Origin: Desulfuromonadales bacterium
GTDB lineage: Bacteria; Desulfobacterota; Desulfuromonadia; Geobacterales; Pseudopelobacteraceae
Length of the DNA stretch: 64,000 nucleotides
Direction: 5' to 3'
Assembly: GCA_013349325.1 (NCBI GenBank)
Contig: DUZX01000007.1
Location: forward strand, 53,781 to 117,780
Made by a program: the position numbers and the translations under genes
Notes under the pieces: generated by a model
What the model was told of the DNA's origin: nothing
Databases searched by the model: none
The model's input: the letters and a program-made list of their open reading frames with translations, nothing else
Part shown: piece after piece, positions 24,497-32,777 of the stretch
How positions within the stretch are numbered: position 1 is the stretch's first letter
Layout of the letters: each line of letters begins with the position of its first letter

Positions 24497-26659
24497 ATGC
24501 AACCGCAATACTTCAGGAAAAGAAGACGGTGGGGCAAAGGCAGCCGGATTGGGAAGGTTGCCAGTGAATACAGGACATTACTTGCTTCATGGCTCATTGA
24601 AATAGCCTTGCACCTCGACTGGCACCGGCCTCCCAAGCCTGGGCGGTGGCCAGACATCTTTTCAGATTGCGAATTTCTCGCATTGACGGGCATCCATGAC
24701 CCCTACGAAGAGGATGATGAAGAAAACGGTGAGGCGGCCCAAGTTCCTACCACGAAAAACTGCAAAAAAATCCTTGAAAAACGGCTGGCGGTTCTACACA
24801 AGACCAAAGCTCCAGAGCAGTTGGCGCTGTTTGATAACATCGAGCTTCTGGCTGAAATGGTCGGCTTAAACGAAGCGGATCAATGTGTACTGGCCTTCGC
24901 ATCCGCACTGGATCTCTTTCCGCAGTTCAAAGGCACGATTTCCTCCAGGTGCGAAAAGACGACAAATCAACTTATCTGCCAAATCCTTTCCAGGATCACA
25001 GGAGTACCGGAGAGTGATTTCCGTGCCTCCATCAGCGGAGACAGCCTTCTGGTTTCTACTGGCCTGATACGGGTCGCCAAAGGTGTAGTCGATCTTGAGG
25101 ATAAGCTGGATGTGTTTGAAGGCCTCAGTTCCATACTCATAAATCCGCATCTGAGTTCCGAAGAACTCTCCGCCAGATTTCTCAAGAAGGCTTCTCCCCC
25201 AACCCTGACTCTGGATAATTTCCCGCACCTGAGATGCGATGTCGCAGTGACGCGCGATTATCTCGCAAATGTCCTGGATGAAAGGACTGCTGGCGTTAAC
25301 ATTCTGCTCCACGGCAAACCAGGCGTTGGCAAAACAGAATTCGTTCAGACATTGGCAGCTGAAATCGGGGCTGATTTGTATGAGATCGCTTTTTCTGATG
25401 AAGAAGGTGACCCCATCAAGGGAACAGCACGACTGAGAGCTTTCAATTTCTGTCAGCGTCTCCTGGCCAGAACCAGCAATGCCATTCTGATGTTCGATGA
25501 GATCGAGGATGTTTTCCCAGCTGACTTCGGCATGTTCAGCTTCTTTATGGACGAAGGCGGAGGGGGAAAGAGCAGCGGGAAAGCTTGGGTAAACCGGACT
25601 ATGGAACGGAATCCGGTTCCGGCAATCTGGATCAGTAACCGCGTCGGACATATTGACCCTGCCTATTTGAGGCGGTTCGACTATTCAATCGCATTTTCTG
25701 TGCCTCCGGTCGCGGTACGACTGAATATTGCCGAGTATCATCTGGGCTGTTTTGACCCACCCAGATCAATGATTGAAAGAATTGCCGGTAATGACGACAT
25801 CACTCCGGGACAGCTTGATAGAGCGGCAAAGGTTGCAAAAATTGCCAGCGGTGGGAATAACGCCCGTGCAATTCAGCTGATTGAGCAGACGCTCGACCGA
25901 AGTGTAACCCTGCTGGGTCAGAAGCGCACGCCAAACCGCAATGTCCTGCGGACCGGATATAATCTTGACTTCCTGAACACGGATATTGATATCTCCATTA
26001 TCATCAGCGGTCTGAAACGACGACCACGGGGCACATTCTGTTTTTATGGGGCAGCCGGTACCGGCAAGAGTGAGCTTGCCCGGCATATTGCCGATGAAAT
26101 CGGCAAGCCTCTCATTCTGAAACGGGCATCCGATATCTTGAGCAAATGGGTAGGAGAATCTGAGAAAAACATCGCGGCCATGTTCTCTGAAGCCAGGGAT
26201 CAGGATGCCGTTCTTGTCCTGGATGAGGCCGACAGCTTTCTCTCCGACCGGCGGGATGCCCAGAGAAGCTGGGAAGTCACGCAGGTGAACGAACTTCTGA
26301 CACAAATGGAGGCATTTGATGGGATTTTTGTCTGCACGACAAATCTTATGGAGAAACTCGATCAGGCAAGCCTCAGACGTTTTGCCTTCAAAGTCAGGTT
26401 CAATCATCTCAATCCCGAGCAAAGATGGCAGATGTTCTGTCAGGAGTTGAAACGGCTAGGCGGGTGTGATGATGGCATCGACGAATGGGAAAGCAAGATT
26501 CGAGGTTTGGAAAAGCTTACTCCCGGCGACTTCGCGGTGGCAGCGCGTCAGTTCGAGCTTTGGGATGTGACCGTTTCACCAGGGAAGCTCTACGAACAAC
26601 TTCAGAAAGAATGCGAAGTCAAAGAAGGCAGCAAGCGCCCGATTGGATTCGGTTCTTAA
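24497..26659 (+). CDS. Tandem AAA+ ATPase
   Basis: A 720-residue protein with two AAA+ modules. The first has Walker A GKPGVGKTE (residues about 273-281) and Walker B FDEIED (Asp334). The second has GAAGTGKSE (from 518) and VLDEADSF (Asp576), with LTQMEAFDGIFVCTTN matching the second-region/sensor-1 area of Cdc48-like ATPases. The N-terminal about 230 residues are helical with a basic start and an acidic DEEDDEENGE-like patch; I do not recognise a known domain. No protease or nuclease motif is visible. AGGAGGGG precedes the ATG at 24497. It sits in the defence island and converges on a WYL regulator with 14 bp between stops. Confidence 0.8.
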   Translation: MQPQYFRKRRRWGKGSRIGKVASEYRTLLASWLIEIALHLDWHRPPKPGRWPDIFSDCEFLALTGIHDPYEEDDEENGEAAQVPTTKNCKKILEKRLAVLHKTKAPEQLALFDNIELLAEMVGLNEADQCVLAFASALDLFPQFKGTISSRCEKTTNQLICQILSRITGVPESDFRASISGDSLLVSTGLIRVAKGVVDLEDKLDVFEGLSSILINPHLSSEELSARFLKKASPPTLTLDNFPHLRCDVAVTRDYLANVLDERTAGVNILLHGKPGVGKTEFVQTLAAEIGADLYEIAFSDEEGDPIKGTARLRAFNFCQRLLARTSNAILMFDEIEDVFPADFGMFSFFMDEGGGGKSSGKAWVNRTMERNPVPAIWISNRVGHIDPAYLRRFDYSIAFSVPPVAVRLNIAEYHLGCFDPPRSMIERIAGNDDITPGQLDRAAKVAKIASGGNNARAIQLIEQTLDRSVTLLGQKRTPNRNVLRTGYNLDFLNTDIDISIIISGLKRRPRGTFCFYGAAGTGKSELARHIADEIGKPLILKRASDILSKWVGESEKNIAAMFSEARDQDAVLVLDEADSFLSDRRDAQRSWEVTQVNELLTQMEAFDGIFVCTTNLMEKLDQASLRRFAFKVRFNHLNPEQRWQMFCQELKRLGGCDDGIDEWESKIRGLEKLTPGDFAVAARQFELWDVTVSPGKLYEQLQKECEVKEGSKRPIGFGS

Positions 26660-26673
26660 AGAGACTGAGAGTC

Positions 26674-27675
26674 CTATTCGTACAATGCAGTCATCTCCCG
26701 GGCAGCGGCATTCAGTTCTTCACGCATCTCTGCCGGTTCCAGCAATTCCGCATCGGGACCGAAGGAAAGAATCCAGCGCTTAACATCGTACCAACCGGAG
26801 GTGTTCATGGTAAGCGTGATCGAGCCGTTCTTTGCTTTAGTGATTTTCTGGTCCTTCGCCCAGCGCCGCTCCTGGATGTAACGTGCCTGTTCAGCGGGGA
26901 ATCTAACTTTGACGGTAATGGGATCGTCGTAGAAAATTCCAAAAGCATTGTCCAGCAGAGTGTCCGGATCGAAGTCTTTCGGATAGTCAAAGGTTGAATC
27001 CAGAACTGAAATGCTTTGTATCCTTTCGACAGCCAGGATTCTGATGTCTCCGAATGATGTGGACCGCATGAACGCATACAACCCGCCATTCCGTTCAAAG
27101 AACCGCAGCGGGTCGATTTTGAAGTTCTTGAGCTTGTCGTCGCCGAAGGAGTGGTATTCTATCTGGCAGGTTTTCTGCTGGAGCATTGCCTCCGTGAGAT
27201 CATCGATGATCTTTTCCTTGCCGGTATAATCTTTCGTGAATTGCGATGACGGGCTGAAAAGGGTTTTTACTTTTTCCAGACGTTTTTCAAATCCGTCCGG
27301 AACAAATGTGTCCAGTTTGGCAAAGGCCCGGTTGATCTCTGTTTCGATTTCAGTTCCTTGATACAGGCGGGCGTGGCCTTTCAGAAAATAAAGCGAAATC
27401 ACTTCAGGCAGTGACAGATTCAGATCAGCGACCTTCATGTTCTTGAAGCTGGTGACTTGATCTTTTTCCTTGAGGTAATAGCGAACCTCATTGCCAAGCA
27501 GTGCTTGATCTTTTGTAATGACAAAATAGAAGTCATCCTGAAGGGTTTCTATAGTACGGTATGCCTGCCGATCTGTTGTTTCCAGGCGTTTTGCCAGGTC
27601 CTTGATGGTTGCACCGCATGGTTGTGCCAGCAGGTTTATTGCATCGAATAATTTCTTCATTCTGCGGCCGCGCAT
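26674..27675 (-). CDS. WYL-domain transcriptional regulator
   Basis: A 333-residue regulator with an N-terminal winged helix (MKKLFDAINLLAQPCGATIK then LETTDRQAYRTIETL), a central WYL fold (QIEYHSFGDDKLKNFKID and GGLYAFMRSTSFGDIRILA) and a WCX-type C-terminal domain. WYL proteins sense nucleic acids or nucleotides and often repress defence operons. The start at 27675 has GGAG five bases upstream. It lies 42 bp downstream of the DUF4143 ATPase on the same strand and faces the tandem-AAA gene. Confidence 0.87.
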   Translation of the reverse strand: MRGRRMKKLFDAINLLAQPCGATIKDLAKRLETTDRQAYRTIETLQDDFYFVITKDQALLGNEVRYYLKEKDQVTSFKNMKVADLNLSLPEVISLYFLKGHARLYQGTEIETEINRAFAKLDTFVPDGFEKRLEKVKTLFSPSSQFTKDYTGKEKIIDDLTEAMLQQKTCQIEYHSFGDDKLKNFKIDPLRFFERNGGLYAFMRSTSFGDIRILAVERIQSISVLDSTFDYPKDFDPDTLLDNAFGIFYDDPITVKVRFPAEQARYIQERRWAKDQKITKAKNGSITLTMNTSGWYDVKRWILSFGPDAELLEPAEMREELNAAAREMTALYE

Positions 27676-27717
27676 TGGAGCTCCGTGTCAAACCATTGGG
27701 AATATGCCAAACACCGT

Positions 27718-28872
27718 TCACGGCAGCAGTTTGTCCAGCATTGTCACCGGAAGTGCCATTACTGTTTTCGAAAGCGGATAAGCCTCGTTGCCTGGGTAGA
27801 CGATGAAGCCGCACTCACATTTCAGATCATCCATGACAGAGCTAAATCCTTTTGAAATTTTCGGGGAGAGCGAGTGTTTTATCTCGACCGGCATCGGCGA
27901 ACCACCTCGGGGAACCAGCAATAAATCCACTTCAGCGCCTGCTACTGTCCGGTAGAAGTACGGCTCAATTCCAGAAGGCAAGACAGCCAGAATCTGCTCT
28001 ATCACCATCCCCTCCCATGATGCACCAACAACCGGGTGTCCCAGAAGCTGTTCCATGGTGTTGATGCCAAGCAGGGCATGCAGCAGGCCACTATCGCGGA
28101 TATACACTTTGGGAGATTTGACAAGCCGCTTTTTCAGGTTGGCGGAAAATGGCGCAAGCTGCCTGACAATAAAGGTGTCACAGAGAATATCGAGATAACG
28201 GCTTGTGGCTGGTGACGAAACCCCCAAAGCGTTGGCAATGGAGCTGGCGTTCCAGAGATTGCCGTGATGATGTGCGATCATCGTCCAGAACCGGCGCAGC
28301 ATGGTAGCCGGGACGCGAATGCCGAGCTGTGGAATATCACGTTCAAGATAGGTGGCAATAAACGCCTCGCGCCAGCGCAGGCTTTCTTCATCGGTCGCGG
28401 CAAGAAAACCGGGGGGATAACCGCCCCTGGTCCAGAGTCTGGCGAGTTCGACATTCCCGGTCTCGGCCAATGAAAACGGCGTCAGTTCGTGATAGATAAT
28501 GCGTCCGGCCAGTGATTCGGAACCGAATCGGGAAAGTTCCGGCGAAGCAGAGCCGAGCAGCAGAAACCGTCCCGGTCGCCGATCCATGTCCACAACAGCA
28601 CGCAACAGTGGAAACAGTCTGGGAGCGCGCTGAACCTCGTCAATCATCACCAGACGCTTCTGGTGCGCCCTGAAATACAGTTCCGGTTCAGTTAGTTTGG
28701 CCAGATCCGAGGGAAGTTCGAGATCGAGATATACCACCCTGTCCGGCGGCATACCGGCAGCCACCTGCTTCGCCAGCGTGGTTTTGCCCACCTGGCGCGG
28801 CCCGAGCAACGCGGTTACGGGAAATTCTGATAAGGATTGCTGGAGCTTTGCGGAGAGGGTTCTTGATAACAT
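27718..28872 (-). CDS. DUF4143/AAA_14 ATP-binding protein
   Basis: A 384-residue protein of the archaeal/bacterial AAA_14 plus DUF4143 type. Walker A is GPRQVGKTTLA, Walker B LVMIDEVQRAP and sensor LLLGSASPEL. The C-terminal domain has ASSIANALGVSSPATSRYLD (a helix-turn-helix), GASWEGMVIEQIL and a restriction-like EVDLLLVPRGGSPMPVEIKHS segment (E-V-D and E-x-K). The family is abundant in mobile regions, and its role is unresolved, with suggestions of toxin-antitoxin or selfish-gene behaviour. There is no obvious ribosome site; the leader is AT-rich with a direct repeat. Confidence 0.86.
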   Translation of the reverse strand: MLSRTLSAKLQQSLSEFPVTALLGPRQVGKTTLAKQVAAGMPPDRVVYLDLELPSDLAKLTEPELYFRAHQKRLVMIDEVQRAPRLFPLLRAVVDMDRRPGRFLLLGSASPELSRFGSESLAGRIIYHELTPFSLAETGNVELARLWTRGGYPPGFLAATDEESLRWREAFIATYLERDIPQLGIRVPATMLRRFWTMIAHHHGNLWNASSIANALGVSSPATSRYLDILCDTFIVRQLAPFSANLKKRLVKSPKVYIRDSGLLHALLGINTMEQLLGHPVVGASWEGMVIEQILAVLPSGIEPYFYRTVAGAEVDLLLVPRGGSPMPVEIKHSLSPKISKGFSSVMDDLKCECGFIVYPGNEAYPLSKTVMALPVTMLDKLLP

Positions 28873-28885
28873 GATTGTTATTTTA

Positions 28886-28914
28886 ATTGTAATCGTTAAA
28901 ATTGCAATGATAAT
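28886..28914. promoter_or_regulatory. AT-rich direct repeat before the DUF4143 gene
   Basis: ATTGTAATCGTTAA (28886-28899) and ATTGCAATGATAAT (28901-28914) agree at 10 of 14 positions with 15-bp periodicity, 14 bp upstream of the start codon. A candidate autoregulatory operator. Confidence 0.4.
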
Positions 28915-28982
28915 TTAGGGACAGGGGAAAGGTTTCGTTTTTTAGCTTCGCAATCATAGTTGCGCCTTGCAAGGTTTTTATC

Positions 28983-29132
28983 CTATGTACGGTAGGCTAG
29001 GCAGAGGAACTGGTCGAAGGTGGTAAATTTCTGAACCCAGTATTCTCCTCGATACCTACGAACACAGGCGTTAAACTCATGACGGGGAAGATACTGGAGC
29101 AGTTGTCTAAAAACGGTTTTGCCTGAATTCAT
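28983..29132 (-). pseudogene. IS4-type transposase, N-terminal scrap
   Basis: A 49-codon reading frame starting MNSGKTVFRQLLQYLPRHEF and continuing VQKFTTFDQFLCLAY matches the DUF4372-type N-terminus of IS4-family transposases. It breaks off at the point where the family continues AQLTYRESLRDIE, and a stop follows two codons later. No catalytic DDE part is present nearby. It marks the right-hand part of the island as a former insertion site. The flanks 28873-28982 and 29133-29278 show no further gene. Confidence 0.7.
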
Positions 29133-29278
29133 TGATGCCCCCTACGCCGAAAAATGGCTGAAATGGGGCAATTCAAGCAAATTCAAATCGAAAAAAGAAC
29201 AACTATATCAAAGAGCAAATTAAATCAAAACGTTATGGCTGTGCGATAGAAGTTTACCGGACAGTCGTGTGAGCGTAC

Positions 29279-29587
29279 ATGAAAAGCGGATTGTGCCCTA
29301 CTGAGTTTCATCAACTCGTAAATCTGGCTTTCCCACCTGAAGAGCTTCAGATGCGTTGCTGGGAGGCATGCCTGGGGGAAAACAACTTCAGCGATGAGAT
29401 CTTGGTAGACATAGTTCAGCAATACCCAATGCATGCAGAAGAAATCAAGTTCATATCCCGACAAGCAACGGTCAGGTCGATCATGCAGAGCGCCAGTACA
29501 AAGCCAGACATGAAGTGCATCCTGGATGTCGTGTCCGGGTATCGGAAAAAGATTTCGGCACCTATCCTTTTTGGGGCTGCCACATGA
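29279..29587 (+). CDS. Hypothetical protein, doubtful
   Basis: A possible 102-residue protein (MKSGLCPTEFHQLVNLAFPP then EELQMRCWEACLGE). Composition is protein-like (amphipathic, few rare residues), but no ribosome site, family or operon partner is visible, and the opposite strand is also open here. No function can be offered. The stretch 29588-29918 after it holds only short open frames on both strands and no gene I can support. Confidence 0.3.
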   Translation: MKSGLCPTEFHQLVNLAFPPEELQMRCWEACLGENNFSDEILVDIVQQYPMHAEEIKFISRQATVRSIMQSASTKPDMKCILDVVSGYRKKISAPILFGAAT

Positions 29588-29918
29588 CATTGTCGCGCAA
29601 TAGATGGTCGCACCCAATGATCAGAGATTTGATTTGGCGGCTGAAAGAAATTGAGGCACTAGTCCAGGACATCCTTGATGTAGTTCGATTTAGCCAGCAG
29701 CCGATTCTTCTCCCGGGCGCCATTGTCGTAGGCTGCGATCAGATCCTCTGCGGAAGAATGGCCTTTCCCGTGGCGGAGCCGATAACTGCTTGCCGTATGT
29801 TTCCTCCGGGAGATAATTTTCTGCATAACGGGGAGAAATAAATGATACCTGGGTGCAGCACATTCAGCAATACCGCTGCACAGTCTTTTTCTTTTATCCT
29901 TGTCCGGCCGCCACCCCC

Positions 29919-29947
29919 TTGACATGTAAAAAGTGCGTACTTATTTT
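29919..29947 (+). promoter_or_regulatory. Promoter of the Hsp20 operon
   Basis: TTGACA (29919-29924), 17-bp spacer, TATTTT (29942-29947), 39 bp before the start codon. The preceding CCCCC makes CCCCCTTGAC, which also resembles a sigma-32 -35 element, but no CCCCATNT -10 box is seen. Confidence 0.6.
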
Positions 29948-29986
29948 TGCATTAGAAAATCCACTTACCGAAAGGAGGTAATCAAC

Positions 29987-30436
29987 ATGGCAACCTGGGA
30001 TGTATTCAAAGAACTGGACACTCTGAGAAGGGAGATTGACGAAGCGTTTCGTGGCGCCGGTTACAGTCGACCATTCGGCCCGACATTCCTTTCGCCGGTA
30101 ACAACCCGTCGTTTTCCGTTGGTCAATTTCAGCGAGGACGAAGGGCATGTCTATATTGAGGCACTGGTTCCCGGCGTAGATCCGAAGGATGTCGACCTTT
30201 CCGTTCTGCGGAATACGGTCACCATCAGCGGCGAGCGCAAACCGTTCGTCGAGCAAGAGGGACAGATTGTACACCGCACGGAACTCGGTTCGGGTAAGTT
30301 CTCCCGTACGGTGGAACTGCCGGTCGACATCGATCCTGAAAAGATCTCAGCCCAGTGCAAAGACGGTATCATGCAGATAACCCTGGCCAAAGCAGAACAT
30401 GCCAAGCCGAAAAAAATTGAAATAAAACTTTCATAA
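29987..30436 (+). CDS. Small heat-shock protein Hsp20
   Basis: A 149-residue ATP-independent chaperone. The N-terminal arm (WDVFKELDTLRREIDEAFRG) leads into an alpha-crystallin domain from about residue 45, with VYIEALVPGVDPKDVDLSV, ITISGE-like VTISGERKP and the closing GIMQITLAK; an I-x-I-type tail follows (IEIKLS). The start has a near-perfect AAAGGAGGTAA ribosome site. A second Hsp20 gene follows after 33 bp with the same kind of ribosome site, so the two probably co-assemble. Confidence 0.93.
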   Translation: MATWDVFKELDTLRREIDEAFRGAGYSRPFGPTFLSPVTTRRFPLVNFSEDEGHVYIEALVPGVDPKDVDLSVLRNTVTISGERKPFVEQEGQIVHRTELGSGKFSRTVELPVDIDPEKISAQCKDGIMQITLAKAEHAKPKKIEIKLS

Positions 30437-30469
30437 TCATACAAACCACGTGGAAAGGAGGTAATTATC

Positions 30470-30868
30470 ATGGCAGCAAACAGCTTGACGGAAAGAAATG
30501 AAGAAAGGAACGTTCAGACACGTGAAGAGACTCGATCAAACGAGAAATACATCCGCCCGGCGGTAAACATTATCGAGACCGAAGAAGGACTTGTTCTTAC
30601 CGCAGATATTCCCGGTGCATCCAAAGAATCTCTCGATATAAACGTCGAAAAAGGCATCCTGACCATCAATGCACCGGCACAGCACAGCCTGCCGGGGACT
30701 TCAGCTTATCGTGAATTCGAACTTGCCAGTTACTACCGTCAATTCACGATACCCGAAAGCCTCGACCACGAAAAGGCAAAGGCTGAACTAGTCAACGGCA
30801 TTCTGACCCTGCGGGTACCCATGGCGGAAGTCGCCAAACCAAAACGGATCTCCGTACAGGTTGGGTAA
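30470..30868 (+). CDS. Small heat-shock protein Hsp20, second copy
   Basis: A 132-residue alpha-crystallin-domain chaperone. A charged, disordered N-terminus (residues 1-25, many Glu/Arg/Asn) precedes IRPAVNIIETEEGLVLTADI, then PGASKESLDINVEKGILTI and the closing ELVNGILTLRVPMAE. The tail reads KRISVQVG. It diverges clearly from its upstream partner, so this is an old pair and not a recent duplication. AAGGAGGTAATT precedes the start. Confidence 0.93.
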   Translation: MAANSLTERNEERNVQTREETRSNEKYIRPAVNIIETEEGLVLTADIPGASKESLDINVEKGILTINAPAQHSLPGTSAYREFELASYYRQFTIPESLDHEKAKAELVNGILTLRVPMAEVAKPKRISVQVG

Positions 30869-30944
30869 GGAACATTTAGCCAAGCCGGAAAAGGAGCAGC
30901 ATGCCCGCTATCATGTGCCTGTCTCCTGAGCCAGCAGATTGTTC

Positions 30945-30968
30945 CGAGGGCCGCTTCAGCGGCCCTCG
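30945..30968 (+). terminator. Hairpin after the Hsp20 genes
   Basis: A perfect 10-bp stem CGAGGGCCGC/GCGGCCCTCG with TTCA loop, but only a weak T-tract. It is the main feature in the gene-free stretch 30869-31178; otherwise I see only a C-rich patch near 31005-31030. Confidence 0.6.
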
Positions 30969-31178
30969 CTATTGACGTTACATTCAGATAAAATCCAAAG
31001 TGCCCCCTTCCCCCCCGCCAGGCCCGGTCCGCTCATCTCCCCGCAGCTGCACGTGAGGTAATTAGCACATGTATATCACCGCTAAACCGGGTGTTTGTAA
31101 CCTGTTTTTTTGGAATTTAATCAAGACTTTTGCCTCGCTCTATGGCATAGTGGCCACCTTTCAGAAGAGGTATTGGAT

Positions 31179-32777
31179 ATGGAATTTTATCGACCACCAA
31201 CACATCAGGGACTAACCGATGCGCTTGGCAGCATATACCGGGCTTTACGAGCCTGGGAATTCTATCCCAAGGGACATCCGACGCGGCGCAGTACTCTGCA
31301 CAAATCCCACACAGCGCTGCTGCAGCAATTGGATGGTAATGATCTGTTGCTGAACTGCGGACGCACCGGTTTCAGCTTTCCCGACGGTGATACGCTCAGA
31401 GATACGAGCGGACAAGCCAGATCACTGGCATATGAGCTATTCGTCCGCCGCGCCCAGAAAATTACGTTTCAGCACGACCTGCGACAGGAAGATCTGCTCG
31501 ATTTTGTAAGAATGTTAACGCTCTCTCCCGAAGTCGTAAAAAAAATGGGCGGCCTTGATGTTATTATGGCCGATCATGGTATTCGCTCGATCTGGGTTAA
31601 TGAATTCGACCTGGTAACAATTCGCCAAAAGCGCCTGGATATCGAAACCAGAGGGATTACCCCGCAAGACATCGAAGAAGCCGAGGCCGGCGCAGACATG
31701 AATGCTGCCGTTTCACTGCAGTATGAAGCAGAGCTCCCGCCCGACATGCAGCTTCAGGCACTTCTGGAACGCCTGGAATCAGCCTTTGATGAAGATACCT
31801 ATCTGATCCTCATCCGCCAGGCGCTTAACTGCGCTGACTCTCTGATCGCAAACCTTCAGATTGAGACGACCTTCCCGCTGGCCGAATTACTGGCGACCCA
31901 TTCTGTGGATCTGTTCCGGAACCAGAACCTGCGTGAGAAAACACAATTCGCCCTTGAACAGCTGGCGGGTAAAGATGTGTTTTTGCACGCGGTCCTGGAG
32001 CGGATCGAGATGGGCGGCGGACTGTCGAAAAAAGCACTCCCGATTGTGCTGGCTGCCGGCGGCACACTGGCGGTCGTCCTGACAGTCGAATTGATGGGAT
32101 CAACCTCTAATCTTGCTCTCCGGAAAACCATCTCCAATCTGCTGGTTGAAATTGGAGAAAGTACGGTACCGGTATTGCTCGATCTGGTGGCTGATGAACG
32201 CTGGTACATCGTCAGAAACATCTGCACCATCTTTGGCTTGATTGGCAGCAAAGAGGCGATTCCGGGATTATTACGCTGCCTGCATCATACCGACCTGCGG
32301 GTCTGCAAGGAATCGATCCGCAGTCTGGCCATGATTGGCGGCGGCGAGTCTGAGACCGCCATTATTGAAATCCTGCGAGGCAACGACAGCGACCTCTACC
32401 CTCAGACACTGACGTCCCTGGGAGGCATGAAAAGCCGTAAGGCACTTCCGGAACTGATGCGGATTCTGTTCGCCAAAGATATGTTTCTGAAATCGCTGCC
32501 ACTCAAGACAGATGTATTAACGGCATTGGCCTTGATCGGGGACCACCAGGTGACTCCCTACCTGCTGAAACTCCTGAAGGAACGGCATCTGTTAGCCGCC
32601 GGGCGCTGGAAGCTGTTAAAGGTGGCCATCGTGCAATGTCTGGCAAAACTGGGCGACACGCGGGCTGTCACGACACTGAAGGACTTATCCAACGTTTCAG
32701 GCGAGCTTGGCAAGGCCTGTACTGAAGCGCTTAAAGCAATTGAAAAAGCAGGGGGGACAGCTGATGGAATCGCTTGA
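31179..32777 (+). CDS. HEAT-repeat protein
   Basis: A 532-residue soluble protein. The N-terminal about 170 residues (LTDALGSIYRALRAWEFYPKG then LLLNCGRTGFSFPDG) also resemble the start of the next gene product. The C-terminal half is built of HEAT/PBS-lyase-type repeats (VPVLLDLVADERWYIVRNIC, AIPGLLRCLHHTDLRVCKES, ALPELMRILFAKDMF). The repeats form a protein-binding solenoid. Start 31179 has AGAAGAGG eight bases upstream, while 31110 has nothing. It overlaps the HD-GYP gene by 14 bp, suggesting a scaffold for that enzyme or a joint signalling role (inference). Confidence 0.75.
   Translation: MEFYRPPTHQGLTDALGSIYRALRAWEFYPKGHPTRRSTLHKSHTALLQQLDGNDLLLNCGRTGFSFPDGDTLRDTSGQARSLAYELFVRRAQKITFQHDLRQEDLLDFVRMLTLSPEVVKKMGGLDVIMADHGIRSIWVNEFDLVTIRQKRLDIETRGITPQDIEEAEAGADMNAAVSLQYEAELPPDMQLQALLERLESAFDEDTYLILIRQALNCADSLIANLQIETTFPLAELLATHSVDLFRNQNLREKTQFALEQLAGKDVFLHAVLERIEMGGGLSKKALPIVLAAGGTLAVVLTVELMGSTSNLALRKTISNLLVEIGESTVPVLLDLVADERWYIVRNICTIFGLIGSKEAIPGLLRCLHHTDLRVCKESIRSLAMIGGGESETAIIEILRGNDSDLYPQTLTSLGGMKSRKALPELMRILFAKDMFLKSLPLKTDVLTALALIGDHQVTPYLLKLLKERHLLAAGRWKLLKVAIVQCLAKLGDTRAVTTLKDLSNVSGELGKACTEALKAIEKAGGTADGIA

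Noticed and set aside
29659..29925. 88-codon minus-strand frame before the Hsp20 promoter
   Set aside because: Basic and compositionally odd, with no ribosome site or recognisable family. It could be a fragment but I cannot support it as a gene.
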